This document shows positions 36,187 to 45,113 of a stretch of 64,000 nucleotides of DNA, piece after piece. Position numbers and translations under genes: made by a program. The first letter of the stretch is position 1; the number at the start of each line of letters is the position of its first letter. The notes below the pieces were generated by a model. It worked only from the letters and a program-made list of their open reading frames with translations. It ran no database searches and had not been told where the DNA came from. Source of the DNA: Lentilactobacillus sp. SPB1-3 (GTDB taxonomy: Bacteria; Bacillota; Bacilli; Lactobacillales; Lactobacillaceae); NCBI RefSeq assembly GCF_026913205.2, contig NZ_CP168151.1, positions 434,001 through 498,000 on the forward strand. Reading direction: 5' to 3'.

Positions 36187-37500
36187 ATGCTTATAGCCAG
36201 TGCATTTCAAGATTTTTGTCAGTCTATAAAATTTGTGGAAAATGAAAATTGGCTCAAAAGAATGCAACAAATTACTAAAAAAATAAATTACAAATACTAT
36301 GGAAATGAAAATAATATTTCTGATCATAGATTGCGCGTTGGTTCTACGGGTAGGCATACAGCAACAAATGATGTAAGTGATTATGATATTTTGTTTAACC
36401 TTCCTTGGTCTACCTATAAGAAATTTAATTCTCATAAGCATGGTCAAAGCGATCTGTTGCAGGAAATAAAAAATTGCGTAAAGGAGAGTTACTATAATAC
36501 TGAAATCAGGGGAGATGGTCAGGTTGTTGATGTAAAATTTAACGATGGCCTTATTGAAATTATTCCAGGATTTAAAAATGATGATGGATCATTTCAGTAT
36601 CCCGATACACACCAGGGGGGATCATGGAGAAAAACTAACCCGCTGCCTGAGAAGAAATTCTGTAAGTTGGATGACCACGCAAGTAATGGGACTTTTAGAG
36701 ATTTGACTAGGATGATTAGGGTATGGAAAAATCATAAAGGATTCATTTTTAAAGGATTACTGATCGATACATTAGTCCATAATTTTTATATAGAAAACAA
36801 AGATTGGATTAATGATTGCACATATGCAAATTATCCGCTACTTATGAAAAAATTATATATGTATTTGAGTAAACAGAGTACTACTCAAGGATGTTGGTTT
36901 GCTCTTGGGAGCCAGCAGAGAGTTGATAATCAGGAAGACACACATTTTATTTCTAAAGCTAAGAGTGCTTCTGATAAGTTAAGTAGTATAAATCTAAACA
37001 ACGATAATGATGTATTCAAGATTTTTAGGGAATTATTTGGAAATAAGTTTAACGTTGTCATAAAAAAATCTAGGTCTGAAGTTGATGAACAATTCGCAAC
37101 TTCATACTTTAAAGCTGTTGATATTCAGGGCACATTTGATATCAGTTGTACGGTTTCTAAGAGTGGATTTCGGGGTCATAGTATTGAGTTCTTCAAAAAA
37201 AAGTACCATCACTTGTTAAAATTAAGCAAACTAATATTTGAAGTAGAAAATATTAATTTACCACCAAAATATGCAGTTGAAAATGTTAATTATTACTGGA
37301 AGATAAGAAATTATGGGGACGAAGCTAGGAATTCGAATTGTTTAAGAGGCGAAATAAGAAAGGGAAGTAAGCAACATAAAGAGACTACAAAATACGCTAA
37401 TTTGGGGCATTATGTTGAATGTTTTATGGTAGTAAATAATGTTGTCATAGCGCGAAGTAAGATAAATGTACCTATTGGGAGGGATTCACATGCAAAATAA
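36187..37500 (+). CDS. CD-NTase (SMODS nucleotidyltransferase) with C-terminal AGS-C sensor domain
   Basis: 437 residues. The pol-beta-type nucleotidyltransferase motif GSTGR...SDYDIL lies at 52-69, with metal ligands Asp65 and Asp67; the third acid appears to be Glu124 in LIEIIPGF (Asp is more common). The last 95 residues (LPPKYAVENVNYYWKIRNYGDEA...LRGEI...GHYVECFMV) match the AGS-C sensor domain of adenylyl/guanylyl and SMODS enzymes. The family makes cyclic di- or trinucleotides on phage infection that open effectors such as SLATT. The base product cannot be predicted by eye. Confidence 0.85.
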   Translation: MLIASAFQDFCQSIKFVENENWLKRMQQITKKINYKYYGNENNISDHRLRVGSTGRHTATNDVSDYDILFNLPWSTYKKFNSHKHGQSDLLQEIKNCVKESYYNTEIRGDGQVVDVKFNDGLIEIIPGFKNDDGSFQYPDTHQGGSWRKTNPLPEKKFCKLDDHASNGTFRDLTRMIRVWKNHKGFIFKGLLIDTLVHNFYIENKDWINDCTYANYPLLMKKLYMYLSKQSTTQGCWFALGSQQRVDNQEDTHFISKAKSASDKLSSINLNNDNDVFKIFRELFGNKFNVVIKKSRSEVDEQFATSYFKAVDIQGTFDISCTVSKSGFRGHSIEFFKKKYHHLLKLSKLIFEVENINLPPKYAVENVNYYWKIRNYGDEARNSNCLRGEIRKGSKQHKETTKYANLGHYVECFMVVNNVVIARSKINVPIGRDSHAK

Positions 37501-39445
37501 GAATATTGTAGATGTTAATTATCATCAAACTGGTAAAAGCACTAATACCAATACTTTAGGTATGCGGGAAATGCAGGCCCGTGTATATCAACATCGTAAT
37601 TCGCAATATACTTTAGTTAAGGCCCCACCAGCCTCAGGTAAATCAAGAGCGTTAATGTTCGTTGCCCTAGATAAATTGGCGAATCAAGGTATCAGAAAAA
37701 TTATTGTTGCCGTTCCTGAAAGATCAATAGGTAAATCATTTCAGAATACTGAATTATCAAAATTTGGTTTTTATGATGATTGGTTTGTGGATACCAAGTA
37801 TGATCTTACATTGAATGGTGGGGAATCTAGTAAAGTTAACAAATTTATTGATTTTATGAATGATGATGAAGCCGCTATACTAATCTGTACTCATGCTACT
37901 TTACGTTTTGCTTACGAAAAGGTGGATGATGATCGAAAATTTAACAATGTGATGATTGCAATTGATGAATTTCACCACGTATCCTCTGAGGACAGTTCAG
38001 TTCTTGGCAATGCTTTAAAGAGTATAATGCATAATTCATCGGCTCATATTCTAGCTATGACGGGTTCTTATTTCCGAGGAGATTCGGCTCCGATTTTATC
38101 TCCCGAGGATGAGCAATTATTTGATAAGGTTAACTATACTTATTATGAGCAGCTGGATGGGTATAAGTATCTTAAGTCATTTGGAATTGATTATAAGTTT
38201 TACCAAGGCTCTTATCTATCGGCTTTGAATGGTGCTTTTGATATTTCAAAAAAGACAATCATTCATATTCCTAGTGTTAATTCAAGTGAATCAACTAAGG
38301 ATAAGTATACAGAGGTAGACGCTATATCCGACAATATTGGTGAGATGGTAGCTCGTGACGAGAAAACCGGAATATACACATATAAAAGTCATGCTGATGG
38401 TAGATTGCTAAAGGTTGCCGATTTGGTGAATGAAGATGGACGTGATAAAGTTCAGGAATATTTGCGCGATATGACAAGTGCAGACCAATTAGATATTTTA
38501 ATTGCTCTGGGAATGGCTAAAGAAGGATTTGATTGGCCATGGGCTGAGCAAGCATTAACGATTGGTTATCGACGTTCTTTAACTGAAATTGTTCAGATTA
38601 TAGGGAGAGTTACTCGGGATAGTTCAAATAAGTCACATGCACAATTTACAAACATGATTGAACAACCTGATGCTAAAGATGACGATGTTGAATATGCTGT
38701 TAATCAGGTACTGAAAGCAATCACTGCATCACTATTAATGGAACAAGTATTAGCTCCTGAAATAAGACTAAGAGCTAGAAAGCATAATGTTGATGGTTTA
38801 TCTACAAATAGTGGTGATATTCTTGTTCGTGGTTTGAGTGAGCCGTCTACTAAAGAGGTTCGAAGTATTATAGAGAATGACATGCCAGATTTAAAAGCAG
38901 CGATTTTGCAGGATGATTCCGTGAAAAATGGAATTGCAGCTAATGTCGACGCAGAAACTATGAATAAAGTTTTAATACCCAAAGTTATTATGACAAGGTA
39001 TCCGGGACTTAGTGATAATGAAATAGAAGAAGTTAGACAGTATGCTGTCGCTGACACAGTGCTACGTCATTCAGTGGTGGATACAGCCACAGATGAAAAG
39101 GGAAATACTAATGAGTTTCTAAGAATGGCTGATAAATTCGTCAATGTTGATGAATTGGATATTAATCTAATCGATTCAATTAATCCATTTCAACGCGCAT
39201 ATGATGTTCTATCTCAAAATATTGATAGTGATGTTTTACGTACTATTCAACGATCGATTGATGCAAAGAAGTTTGATTTTGACGAACAGACATTGGTTTA
39301 TTTGTATAATCAGTCTAAGATTTTTATGGAACAAAATGGTAGATTACCAGATAAGGAAAGCCATGATGAATTAGAAGTGAAAATGGCATATGCTTTATCT
39401 ACACTTGCTGATATGCGGGCAAGGAGACATCAAAATGAACAATAA
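37490..39445 (+). CDS. Superfamily 2 DEAD/DEAH-like helicase of the defence operon
   Basis: 651 residues from ATG 37490, which follows GGGAGG and overlaps the CD-NTase stop by 11 nt. Motif I APPASGKS at 45-52, motif II DEFH at 159-162, and motif VI QIIGRVTRD at 369-377. The C-terminal 250 residues are helical; residues 611-636 (FMEQNGRLPD...ELEVKMAYAL) resemble a segment at the start of the next protein. It would translocate on DNA or RNA like type III or type I restriction motors. Partner nuclease: the next gene. Confidence 0.85.
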   Translation: MQNKNIVDVNYHQTGKSTNTNTLGMREMQARVYQHRNSQYTLVKAPPASGKSRALMFVALDKLANQGIRKIIVAVPERSIGKSFQNTELSKFGFYDDWFVDTKYDLTLNGGESSKVNKFIDFMNDDEAAILICTHATLRFAYEKVDDDRKFNNVMIAIDEFHHVSSEDSSVLGNALKSIMHNSSAHILAMTGSYFRGDSAPILSPEDEQLFDKVNYTYYEQLDGYKYLKSFGIDYKFYQGSYLSALNGAFDISKKTIIHIPSVNSSESTKDKYTEVDAISDNIGEMVARDEKTGIYTYKSHADGRLLKVADLVNEDGRDKVQEYLRDMTSADQLDILIALGMAKEGFDWPWAEQALTIGYRRSLTEIVQIIGRVTRDSSNKSHAQFTNMIEQPDAKDDDVEYAVNQVLKAITASLLMEQVLAPEIRLRARKHNVDGLSTNSGDILVRGLSEPSTKEVRSIIENDMPDLKAAILQDDSVKNGIAANVDAETMNKVLIPKVIMTRYPGLSDNEIEEVRQYAVADTVLRHSVVDTATDEKGNTNEFLRMADKFVNVDELDINLIDSINPFQRAYDVLSQNIDSDVLRTIQRSIDAKKFDFDEQTLVYLYNQSKIFMEQNGRLPDKESHDELEVKMAYALSTLADMRARRHQNEQ

Positions 39446-40643
39446 AAATTCAATTCGAAGCATAGATGATATATTCAATGATCCTGATGTAAATGATTTT
39501 CTCAAAGTAAAACCCAAGCATAGCTCTGACAGTTATGATCCATTGATTGAAGGCTTTCAAGAGATTAATAAATGGGTTAGTGAACACGACGGACATGAAC
39601 CACAAAAGTTATCAGATTATTCGCAGATAAAACAGCGTAAACTCGCAAGCCGTTTAAAAGGTATCCGTTCGGATCCAGAACGACGGGCACGTTTGTTACC
39701 GTACGATGTAAATGGTCTTTTGAAAAATAGCGAAAATATACAAGATATAATAAAAAAAGAAAAGAAAGATTTTTCTTCTGTGGATGATATTATTGCTGAT
39801 GATTCTGTCATTTTTAGTGAAAATACAATAACTTCATCGGTAAATAAGCTGTTTGATACAAAAAAGCTTAAAGAAGTCCAACGAGAACGTGAGAACCGTC
39901 CTGAAGTTGTTTCGCAACGACGAGTTATGAAAGATTTTGATAAGTATAGAGGAATGTTCAAGAAAGTGCAGGCAGAAATTTCTTCCGGTCAACGAAAGCT
40001 CATACCATTTAAGAATTATGAGCTTTTATCAAAACATTTCTATGTTCTTAAAGGACAACTTTTGTACATTGATGAAATTAGTGAAGAAGTTGAGCTCAGC
40101 GATAAGAGTGGTCGTAAAACCGACGCTCGGATGCATGTGATTTATGAAAATGGAACTGAAAATAGTCCAACCAGAAATGGATTAGCTGCTTCTTTATACG
40201 GTAGTGAACGGCAGGGAAGGATTGTCACGGAGATTGAAAACGGAATAGAACTTAGAAGTGAAGATCACGTCACAGGTTCTATTTATATTTTGAAATCGTT
40301 GAGTGATAATCCACAAATTAAGAAAATTAAATCGGAAGGTCCTCTCTATAAAGTAGGTTTTACCAAAGGTTCTGTTCAAAAACGAATTGCAAATGCTGAA
40401 AATGAACCGACATATTTATATGGACCAGTTCAGATTGTTGGAGAATTGAAAGTAATTAACATTAATGCTGAGTCATTGGAAACTGCACTTCATCATGCAT
40501 TAAAGCAATATAGATTAAACGTTGATATTACTGTCGGTAATGGTCGAATCGTTCAACCACGAGAATGGTTTGTTGTTGATTTTGATAAAATACAGAATAT
40601 TGCTCAGGATATAGTGATGAGATTACAAGCAGAGCAGGAATGA
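39435..40643 (+). CDS. GIY-YIG (T5orf172-type) nuclease of the defence operon
   Basis: 402 residues from ATG 39435 (8 nt after AAGGAG), overlapping the helicase stop by 11 nt. The C-terminal domain from residue 281 starts GSIYILKS and continues LYKVGFTKGSVQKRIANAE, the T5orf172 variant of the GIY-YIG fold, with REWFVVD near the end. Residues 41-74 (FQEINKWVSEHDGHEPQ...LASRL) share a pattern with the helicase C-terminus. The middle is charged and unrecognised. It is likely the DNA-cleaving part of the operon. Confidence 0.8.
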   Translation: MNNKNSIRSIDDIFNDPDVNDFLKVKPKHSSDSYDPLIEGFQEINKWVSEHDGHEPQKLSDYSQIKQRKLASRLKGIRSDPERRARLLPYDVNGLLKNSENIQDIIKKEKKDFSSVDDIIADDSVIFSENTITSSVNKLFDTKKLKEVQRERENRPEVVSQRRVMKDFDKYRGMFKKVQAEISSGQRKLIPFKNYELLSKHFYVLKGQLLYIDEISEEVELSDKSGRKTDARMHVIYENGTENSPTRNGLAASLYGSERQGRIVTEIENGIELRSEDHVTGSIYILKSLSDNPQIKKIKSEGPLYKVGFTKGSVQKRIANAENEPTYLYGPVQIVGELKVININAESLETALHHALKQYRLNVDITVGNGRIVQPREWFVVDFDKIQNIAQDIVMRLQAEQE

Positions 40644-40694
40644 TTGTTGAAATATAGAAATTTGTAATTTCAGATTTTTTATTTGAGGTGCGTA

Positions 40695-41549
40695 TTGAGT
40701 AAAATTAAAAAGATAGTTAATTCTGGTAAAGTAAAGCATCCTAAGAAGCGTGATATTCAGCAAATTCTGGATGAAATTAGGAATTATAAAGAATCTATAA
40801 GGCCGGATTTAACTGAGGCACAAATTATTGACTTAGTCGGCGAAATGGAACCGTATTTTCCGTTAGGTGCAGTCAATTGGCCTAACGAAAGTGTTTTTTA
40901 TAGAGCAAGACAACTTTCTGATACTAATTATCAGGAACTAGAAAATTGGGATGAAAGTGACTTTTGGGAAGTTCCCGAAAGGTTTGTAAATGGATATGGG
41001 AGGTTAAACAGACCGCAGGAATCAGTTTTTTATTTAAGTACTGATTTTAATCAGACTTTAAAGGAAATTCGATACAATCAAAAATTTCCAGTAGTTGTGT
41101 CAAGGTTTGAAACTAAGAGGCCATTCACAGGAATTCGCATTGGACAACCATCATATAATGGTATAACAAATGAACTAACTAAAGAGGAACAAAGCGGAGG
41201 AATATTATTTTCTGATTTTTTCAAAGACGAATTTTCAAAACCAGTTGGTAAAGGAACTGAATTCTTATATAGGGAGTCAGTAGCTATTGCGGACACTTAT
41301 TATTCAGTCCCCTTTAAATATGCTCAAGCATATACATATCCAGCAGTTGATAATACTCCTGACGTTATGAATGTTGCCTTTAAAAATAAAAATGCACATG
41401 AGTTTCTAGAATATACAGGCTCTGTTGCTTTTCAAGGCTATGAAAATAATGAGATGGACTTATTTTGTATTTTTGATGATGATTATATAGCGCATAAACC
41501 ATCTAATTATGCTGGGTGGCTTAATGAAAAGTTTGATTTAAGTATTTGA
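40695..41549 (+). CDS. RES-domain protein (putative NAD+-consuming effector)
   Basis: 284 residues from TTG 40695, 5 nt after GAGGTG; an earlier TTG at 40683 has no site. The RES pattern is visible: VFYRARQL (Arg70), GRLNRPQESVFYLSTD (the usual GR-N-P...LYLA segment), TLKEIR (Glu124) and FLYRESVAIADTYY. RES proteins known as toxins (Res, MbcT) destroy NAD+. They normally follow a Xre/COG5642 antitoxin; none is here, and the gene instead lies 51 nt after the nuclease gene on the same strand, ended by the shared terminator. The role as a defence effector is inference. Confidence 0.7.
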   Translation: MSKIKKIVNSGKVKHPKKRDIQQILDEIRNYKESIRPDLTEAQIIDLVGEMEPYFPLGAVNWPNESVFYRARQLSDTNYQELENWDESDFWEVPERFVNGYGRLNRPQESVFYLSTDFNQTLKEIRYNQKFPVVVSRFETKRPFTGIRIGQPSYNGITNELTKEEQSGGILFSDFFKDEFSKPVGKGTEFLYRESVAIADTYYSVPFKYAQAYTYPAVDNTPDVMNVAFKNKNAHEFLEYTGSVAFQGYENNEMDLFCIFDDDYIAHKPSNYAGWLNEKFDLSI

Positions 41550-41557
41550 TAAGTGTG

Positions 41558-41615
41558 TAATATTTTCATAAACAAGGGCCCTCCATGTGAAGGGCCCTTG
41601 TTTATGAAAATATTA
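41558..41615. terminator. Strong bidirectional terminator between the two defence arms
   Basis: Perfect 25-bp inverted repeat (41558-41582 with 41591-41615), 8-nt loop, a GGGCCC-containing core and A/T-rich outer arms. It includes the stop codon of the ApeA-like gene and ends the rightward operon. Confidence 0.9.
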
Positions 41616-42986
41616 CCAAGTTTTGGTTATAGAAAAATTAAAAGGTTTAGTCACCTCATATTCAGCATCTATATATTTTCTTTTGATGCTAATTTTTGAT
41701 AATAACCAATCTCTGATAATTATTTTTAACAATGTTTGTAGTCGCATTCTTTCTTCAAGAGGTATGTTATTTACCATTGAAGAGCTATGCGAGAGCGTAT
41801 TACGAGTTTTCTTAATTTTTTTCGAAAAGTCATTGACGGTAATATTGTTGTTATACTTCAGCAAAGACTCTTTTAGAATGTTTTGATTTATCTTAGTTGT
41901 TAGAATATATTTGATTTTGTTAACATAGTATATGTCATCATCTTTTGAAAGCCCTTCTTTTTTTCGATATTCAACATCACAGAATGTGTCAAAGATCATT
42001 TCTAAAGAAACACATTCAGCTTGTAGCTGTTGATCGGTATCACCAAGAAAATCAGGCCTAATTGAATTGTTTATAGGCATAAGCTGATCGTATGATTCTT
42101 TCCACGTATATAGTGAATTGATACAATTTTGGTACCAATCAGAAGTGCGTTGACTCCATGTTGTTATAAAAGAAAAGTCATTTAGATTTGTCTTAGGAGA
42201 ATTGGATTTAAAAAGTTGTACCTCAATCCGTGAACTATTATCTGAAGAATCGGTAATCGTAACGGTTCCAGTGATTTTATATATACTTTCGGATGTCCCT
42301 GTTAGCAGGTTATACCAATTTTTTACCTGTTGATTCAATAGAAGAAAGTTTGGTAAGGAGGATTTTACATCTTTGAGTTCAATATTATTAGTGACTCCAA
42401 TACTGGAGGTAACTGCAGTTACACTATTTTGGGAGTTATAGTAAAAGTTATGTCGTATTAATCGCAATTTTTCATTTTTATTAGAACTTGCAAGTATATC
42501 ATTTGTTTCTGGGGTATTGATGGTTGCGAAATCTTTATTTATATCTGGAATCAAATATTCTGGATTGTTTAAACTACCGCTTAACCAATTGGAAAGGTTA
42601 GTCAAGTTTATAAGGATATCTTCAAATTCAGTGTGTTCATTTACAAAAAAATCGCCTATGAAGCAAGAGATAACTTCGTCTTTTTCGTAGAATGATCCAC
42701 CTATGTGGGTTAGCGCATTATTATTAATTACTGATGCAAAACCATCCAATGTGAGATATACCGGTGTAATGAATTCCTGATTATTCTTATCGTGACTGAT
42801 AAGCGTTCCAATACCATAAATTAATTTACCAGTTTCGATAATCTGTCTTAAGTCTTTACTATTGCTAGAAATGTATAGGTTGGTTGAATCGAATTCCAGA
42901 GTTCCTGGAACAAATAGTTTGTCTTCGTCTATACCAAATGATGCGTTTACGATAAATGAAGATTGCTGTGATATGTTAGAGTTCAT
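41613..42986 (-). CDS. ApeA-like HEPN-domain abortive-infection protein
   Basis: 457 residues. The N-terminal half is beta-rich with the ApeA NTD pattern (VPGTLEFDSTNLYIS, IYGIGTLIS, ISCFIGDFFVNEHTEFEDILINLTNLSNWLSG). The C-terminal helical domain carries the HEPN RNase motif RNTLSH at residues 395-400, the family's Rx4-6H. ApeA proteins protect against phage as single-gene systems, and HEPN domains cut RNA. It starts 2 nt after the stop of the upstream small gene, so both are one leftward operon. Confidence 0.75.
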   Translation of the reverse strand: MNSNISQQSSFIVNASFGIDEDKLFVPGTLEFDSTNLYISSNSKDLRQIIETGKLIYGIGTLISHDKNNQEFITPVYLTLDGFASVINNNALTHIGGSFYEKDEVISCFIGDFFVNEHTEFEDILINLTNLSNWLSGSLNNPEYLIPDINKDFATINTPETNDILASSNKNEKLRLIRHNFYYNSQNSVTAVTSSIGVTNNIELKDVKSSLPNFLLLNQQVKNWYNLLTGTSESIYKITGTVTITDSSDNSSRIEVQLFKSNSPKTNLNDFSFITTWSQRTSDWYQNCINSLYTWKESYDQLMPINNSIRPDFLGDTDQQLQAECVSLEMIFDTFCDVEYRKKEGLSKDDDIYYVNKIKYILTTKINQNILKESLLKYNNNITVNDFSKKIKKTRNTLSHSSSMVNNIPLEERMRLQTLLKIIIRDWLLSKISIKRKYIDAEYEVTKPFNFSITKTW

Positions 42987-42988
42987 AA

Positions 42989-43501
42989 TTATGCTTCCTT
43001 TCTTAATTTAAGCATTACCTCGTTCGAATCGTTACCGTTTTGAGAATATCGAACAGTTTCAGAAATCACTCTGCAACTGTTTATGGCTTTATATAAATGA
43101 TAATTTATATATCCAAGCGTTTTTTTATTTTGTATCGCTAATTTCCTACTGGATAGCTCTGTCTTGTATTTTTCTATTAATATAATTCGATCAACTTTCC
43201 TTATTGAAGCTAATAAGTAGCGGAGGTACCGATACTGATATGCGGTTAGCCTAGTGGGACTGGTGCCTAATATAATTTTGTTTTTGAAAAATAGATAATC
43301 CATCATGGCTTCATCAAAAAAGTATGTAGCGTGTGTATGAATTGTCTGATTTGTTAATAAGTGCAATGAGAAAGTAGTTGAGCTTAATATTGCACGCAGG
43401 TTTTGCAGTTTTTTTGGATTGTTTTGGCATAAGCGCATCTTATTTCTAATATCTTCAATTTCGGATTCATATTGTTTAATGATTTCAATTTCATCATTCA
43501 T
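42989..43501 (-). CDS. Small ArpU/sigma-region-4-like protein coupled to the HEPN gene
   Basis: 170 residues from ATG 43501, 7 nt after AAGGAG; in-frame codons upstream lack a site. The N-terminus is a coiled coil (EIIKQYESEIEDIRNKM). Residues about 95-150 (YRYLRYLLASIRKVDRIILIEKYKTELSSRKLA...YINYHLYKAI) resemble the sigma-70 region 4-like HTH of phage ArpU/RinA late-gene activators. It may regulate the HEPN gene or sense a phage product; the fold call is by pattern only and tentative. Confidence 0.5.
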   Translation of the reverse strand: MNDEIEIIKQYESEIEDIRNKMRLCQNNPKKLQNLRAILSSTTFSLHLLTNQTIHTHATYFFDEAMMDYLFFKNKIILGTSPTRLTAYQYRYLRYLLASIRKVDRIILIEKYKTELSSRKLAIQNKKTLGYINYHLYKAINSCRVISETVRYSQNGNDSNEVMLKLRKEA

Positions 43502-43706
43502 AATGAAGCTCCTTAAAAGATTGATTGATGTAATTTGATAAATAAAATTCCATTTTTTATATAATGTAACCGCCATCATCGTATCATCAAATCGAACATT
43601 TTACTTATAAATTCATAAAATAAATATTTTTACTAATCGCTATCGCCTTTTCCCGCCTCAGGGGATACAATGTACCCGTACTCTGATATAGGAGAAGTGA
43701 TAATAA

Positions 43707-45113
43707 ATGCAAAAACGAAAAAAGGGTTCATGTACCACAATTTTAGTTGGTAAAGATGCTTCAATCGATGGCTCAACCATGATTGCCAGAAACGAAGATG
43801 GGGCTGGTCCACTAAATCCTCAACGATTTGTTGTTATTAATCCAGAGGATCAGCCTAGACACTATAAGTCCAAGTTAAGCACGGCGGAGATGGATTTGCC
43901 TAATGATCCAATGCGTTACACCAGTACTCCTGACGTTATTACAAAAGATGGAGTTTGGGCAGGAGCCGGAATTAACAGTGACAATGTTGCAATGACAGCC
44001 ACTGAAACCATAACTACTAATGCGCGGATTTTAGGAATCGATCCATTAGTCGACAGTGGATTGGGTGAAGAAGACTTTACGACCTTAGTTTTGCCTTACA
44101 TCCATTCCGCACGTGAAGGAGTTAAACGTTTAGGTTCATTACTTGAACAATACGGAACCTATGAAACCAACGCCATGGCTTTTTCTGATAAAGATGAAGT
44201 TTGGTACTTTGAATCAATTGCCGGACACCATTGGGCTGCAGTTAAGATTCCTGATGATGCATATGTTATCGCACCCAATCGTTTTAACATTGATGATTAC
44301 GATTTTGATTCAGATGATACGATTTTTGCTGCTGATTTGCCTGAATTAATTGAAAAATTCCACTTAAATACTGACTCTGAAGGAGTTAACTTGCGCCACA
44401 TTTTTGGTAGTGCAACAATTAAGGATACCAGATACAACAATCCACGGGCTTGGTATGGTCAGTTGTACTTTAATCCTGAAATTGACAATGAACCAATTGA
44501 TCAAGACCTACCTTTCATTTGCAGAACTGATAAAAAGATCAGTGTTGAAGATCTCAAATTCGTGTTGAGTTCTCATTATCAAAACACTCCATTTGATCCT
44601 TATGGTACCGGCACTGAAGACGAGAAAAAAATGTTCAGACCAATCGGTATTAATAGAAACCAAGAATTACACATCTTGCAAATCCGTAACGATGTGCCAG
44701 ATGAAATTGCTGGCATTCATTGGTTAGCATTTGGACCTAATACATTTAATGCGGTCGTGCCATTTTATGCTAACGTTAAGGACACTCCAACATCTTATCG
44801 TGATACTAAGCCAGATACTGATCCAACTAAGGTTTATTGGATAAGTAATGTCTTGGCTTTACTTGGCGATGACAATTTTGGTTTGTATGAAGACGAAGAG
44901 AACATCTTCGAACAAAATACTGTTGCAGAATGTCGTCATATCCAAATAGACGCTGATTCTAAGTACGCTTCTGAATCTGATGTCCAGGCATATCTAGAAA
45001 GTGTTAACCAACAAATGGCTGACTTGTATGTTAAGAATGCCAACCAGTTGCTTGGTCAAATGCTTGCCTTAGGTGAGCCAAAAATGAAATTACAATTCAC
45101 TTTGAATGATTAG
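43707..45113 (+). CDS. pepD: C69 family dipeptidase
   Basis: 468 residues. The Ntn-hydrolase nucleophile is the Cys9 in [13 protein letters not shown], followed by [12 protein letters not shown]; other C69 signatures are AMTATETI and [22 protein letters not shown]. PepD cleaves a broad range of dipeptides in the cytoplasm and complements the Opp, PepX and PepI peptide path seen elsewhere in this window. SD AGGAGA. Ordinary chromosomal gene that marks the right edge of the defence island. Confidence 0.92.
   Translation: MQKRKKGSCTTILVGKDASIDGSTMIARNEDGAGPLNPQRFVVINPEDQPRHYKSKLSTAEMDLPNDPMRYTSTPDVITKDGVWAGAGINSDNVAMTATETITTNARILGIDPLVDSGLGEEDFTTLVLPYIHSAREGVKRLGSLLEQYGTYETNAMAFSDKDEVWYFESIAGHHWAAVKIPDDAYVIAPNRFNIDDYDFDSDDTIFAADLPELIEKFHLNTDSEGVNLRHIFGSATIKDTRYNNPRAWYGQLYFNPEIDNEPIDQDLPFICRTDKKISVEDLKFVLSSHYQNTPFDPYGTGTEDEKKMFRPIGINRNQELHILQIRNDVPDEIAGIHWLAFGPNTFNAVVPFYANVKDTPTSYRDTKPDTDPTKVYWISNVLALLGDDNFGLYEDEENIFEQNTVAECRHIQIDADSKYASESDVQAYLESVNQQMADLYVKNANQLLGQMLALGEPKMKLQFTLND

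Noticed and set aside
32971-43501. Classification of the island as DISARM, BREX or a standard type I/III restriction system
   Set aside because: No DUF1998/PLD genes (DISARM), no PglZ/BrxC (BREX), no HsdS or Mod/Res pair; the methylase is MmeI-like and the partners differ.
43580-43706. Possible right attachment site of a guaA-targeted island
   Set aside because: No copy of the guaA 3' end and no integrase was found; only the location argues for insertion.
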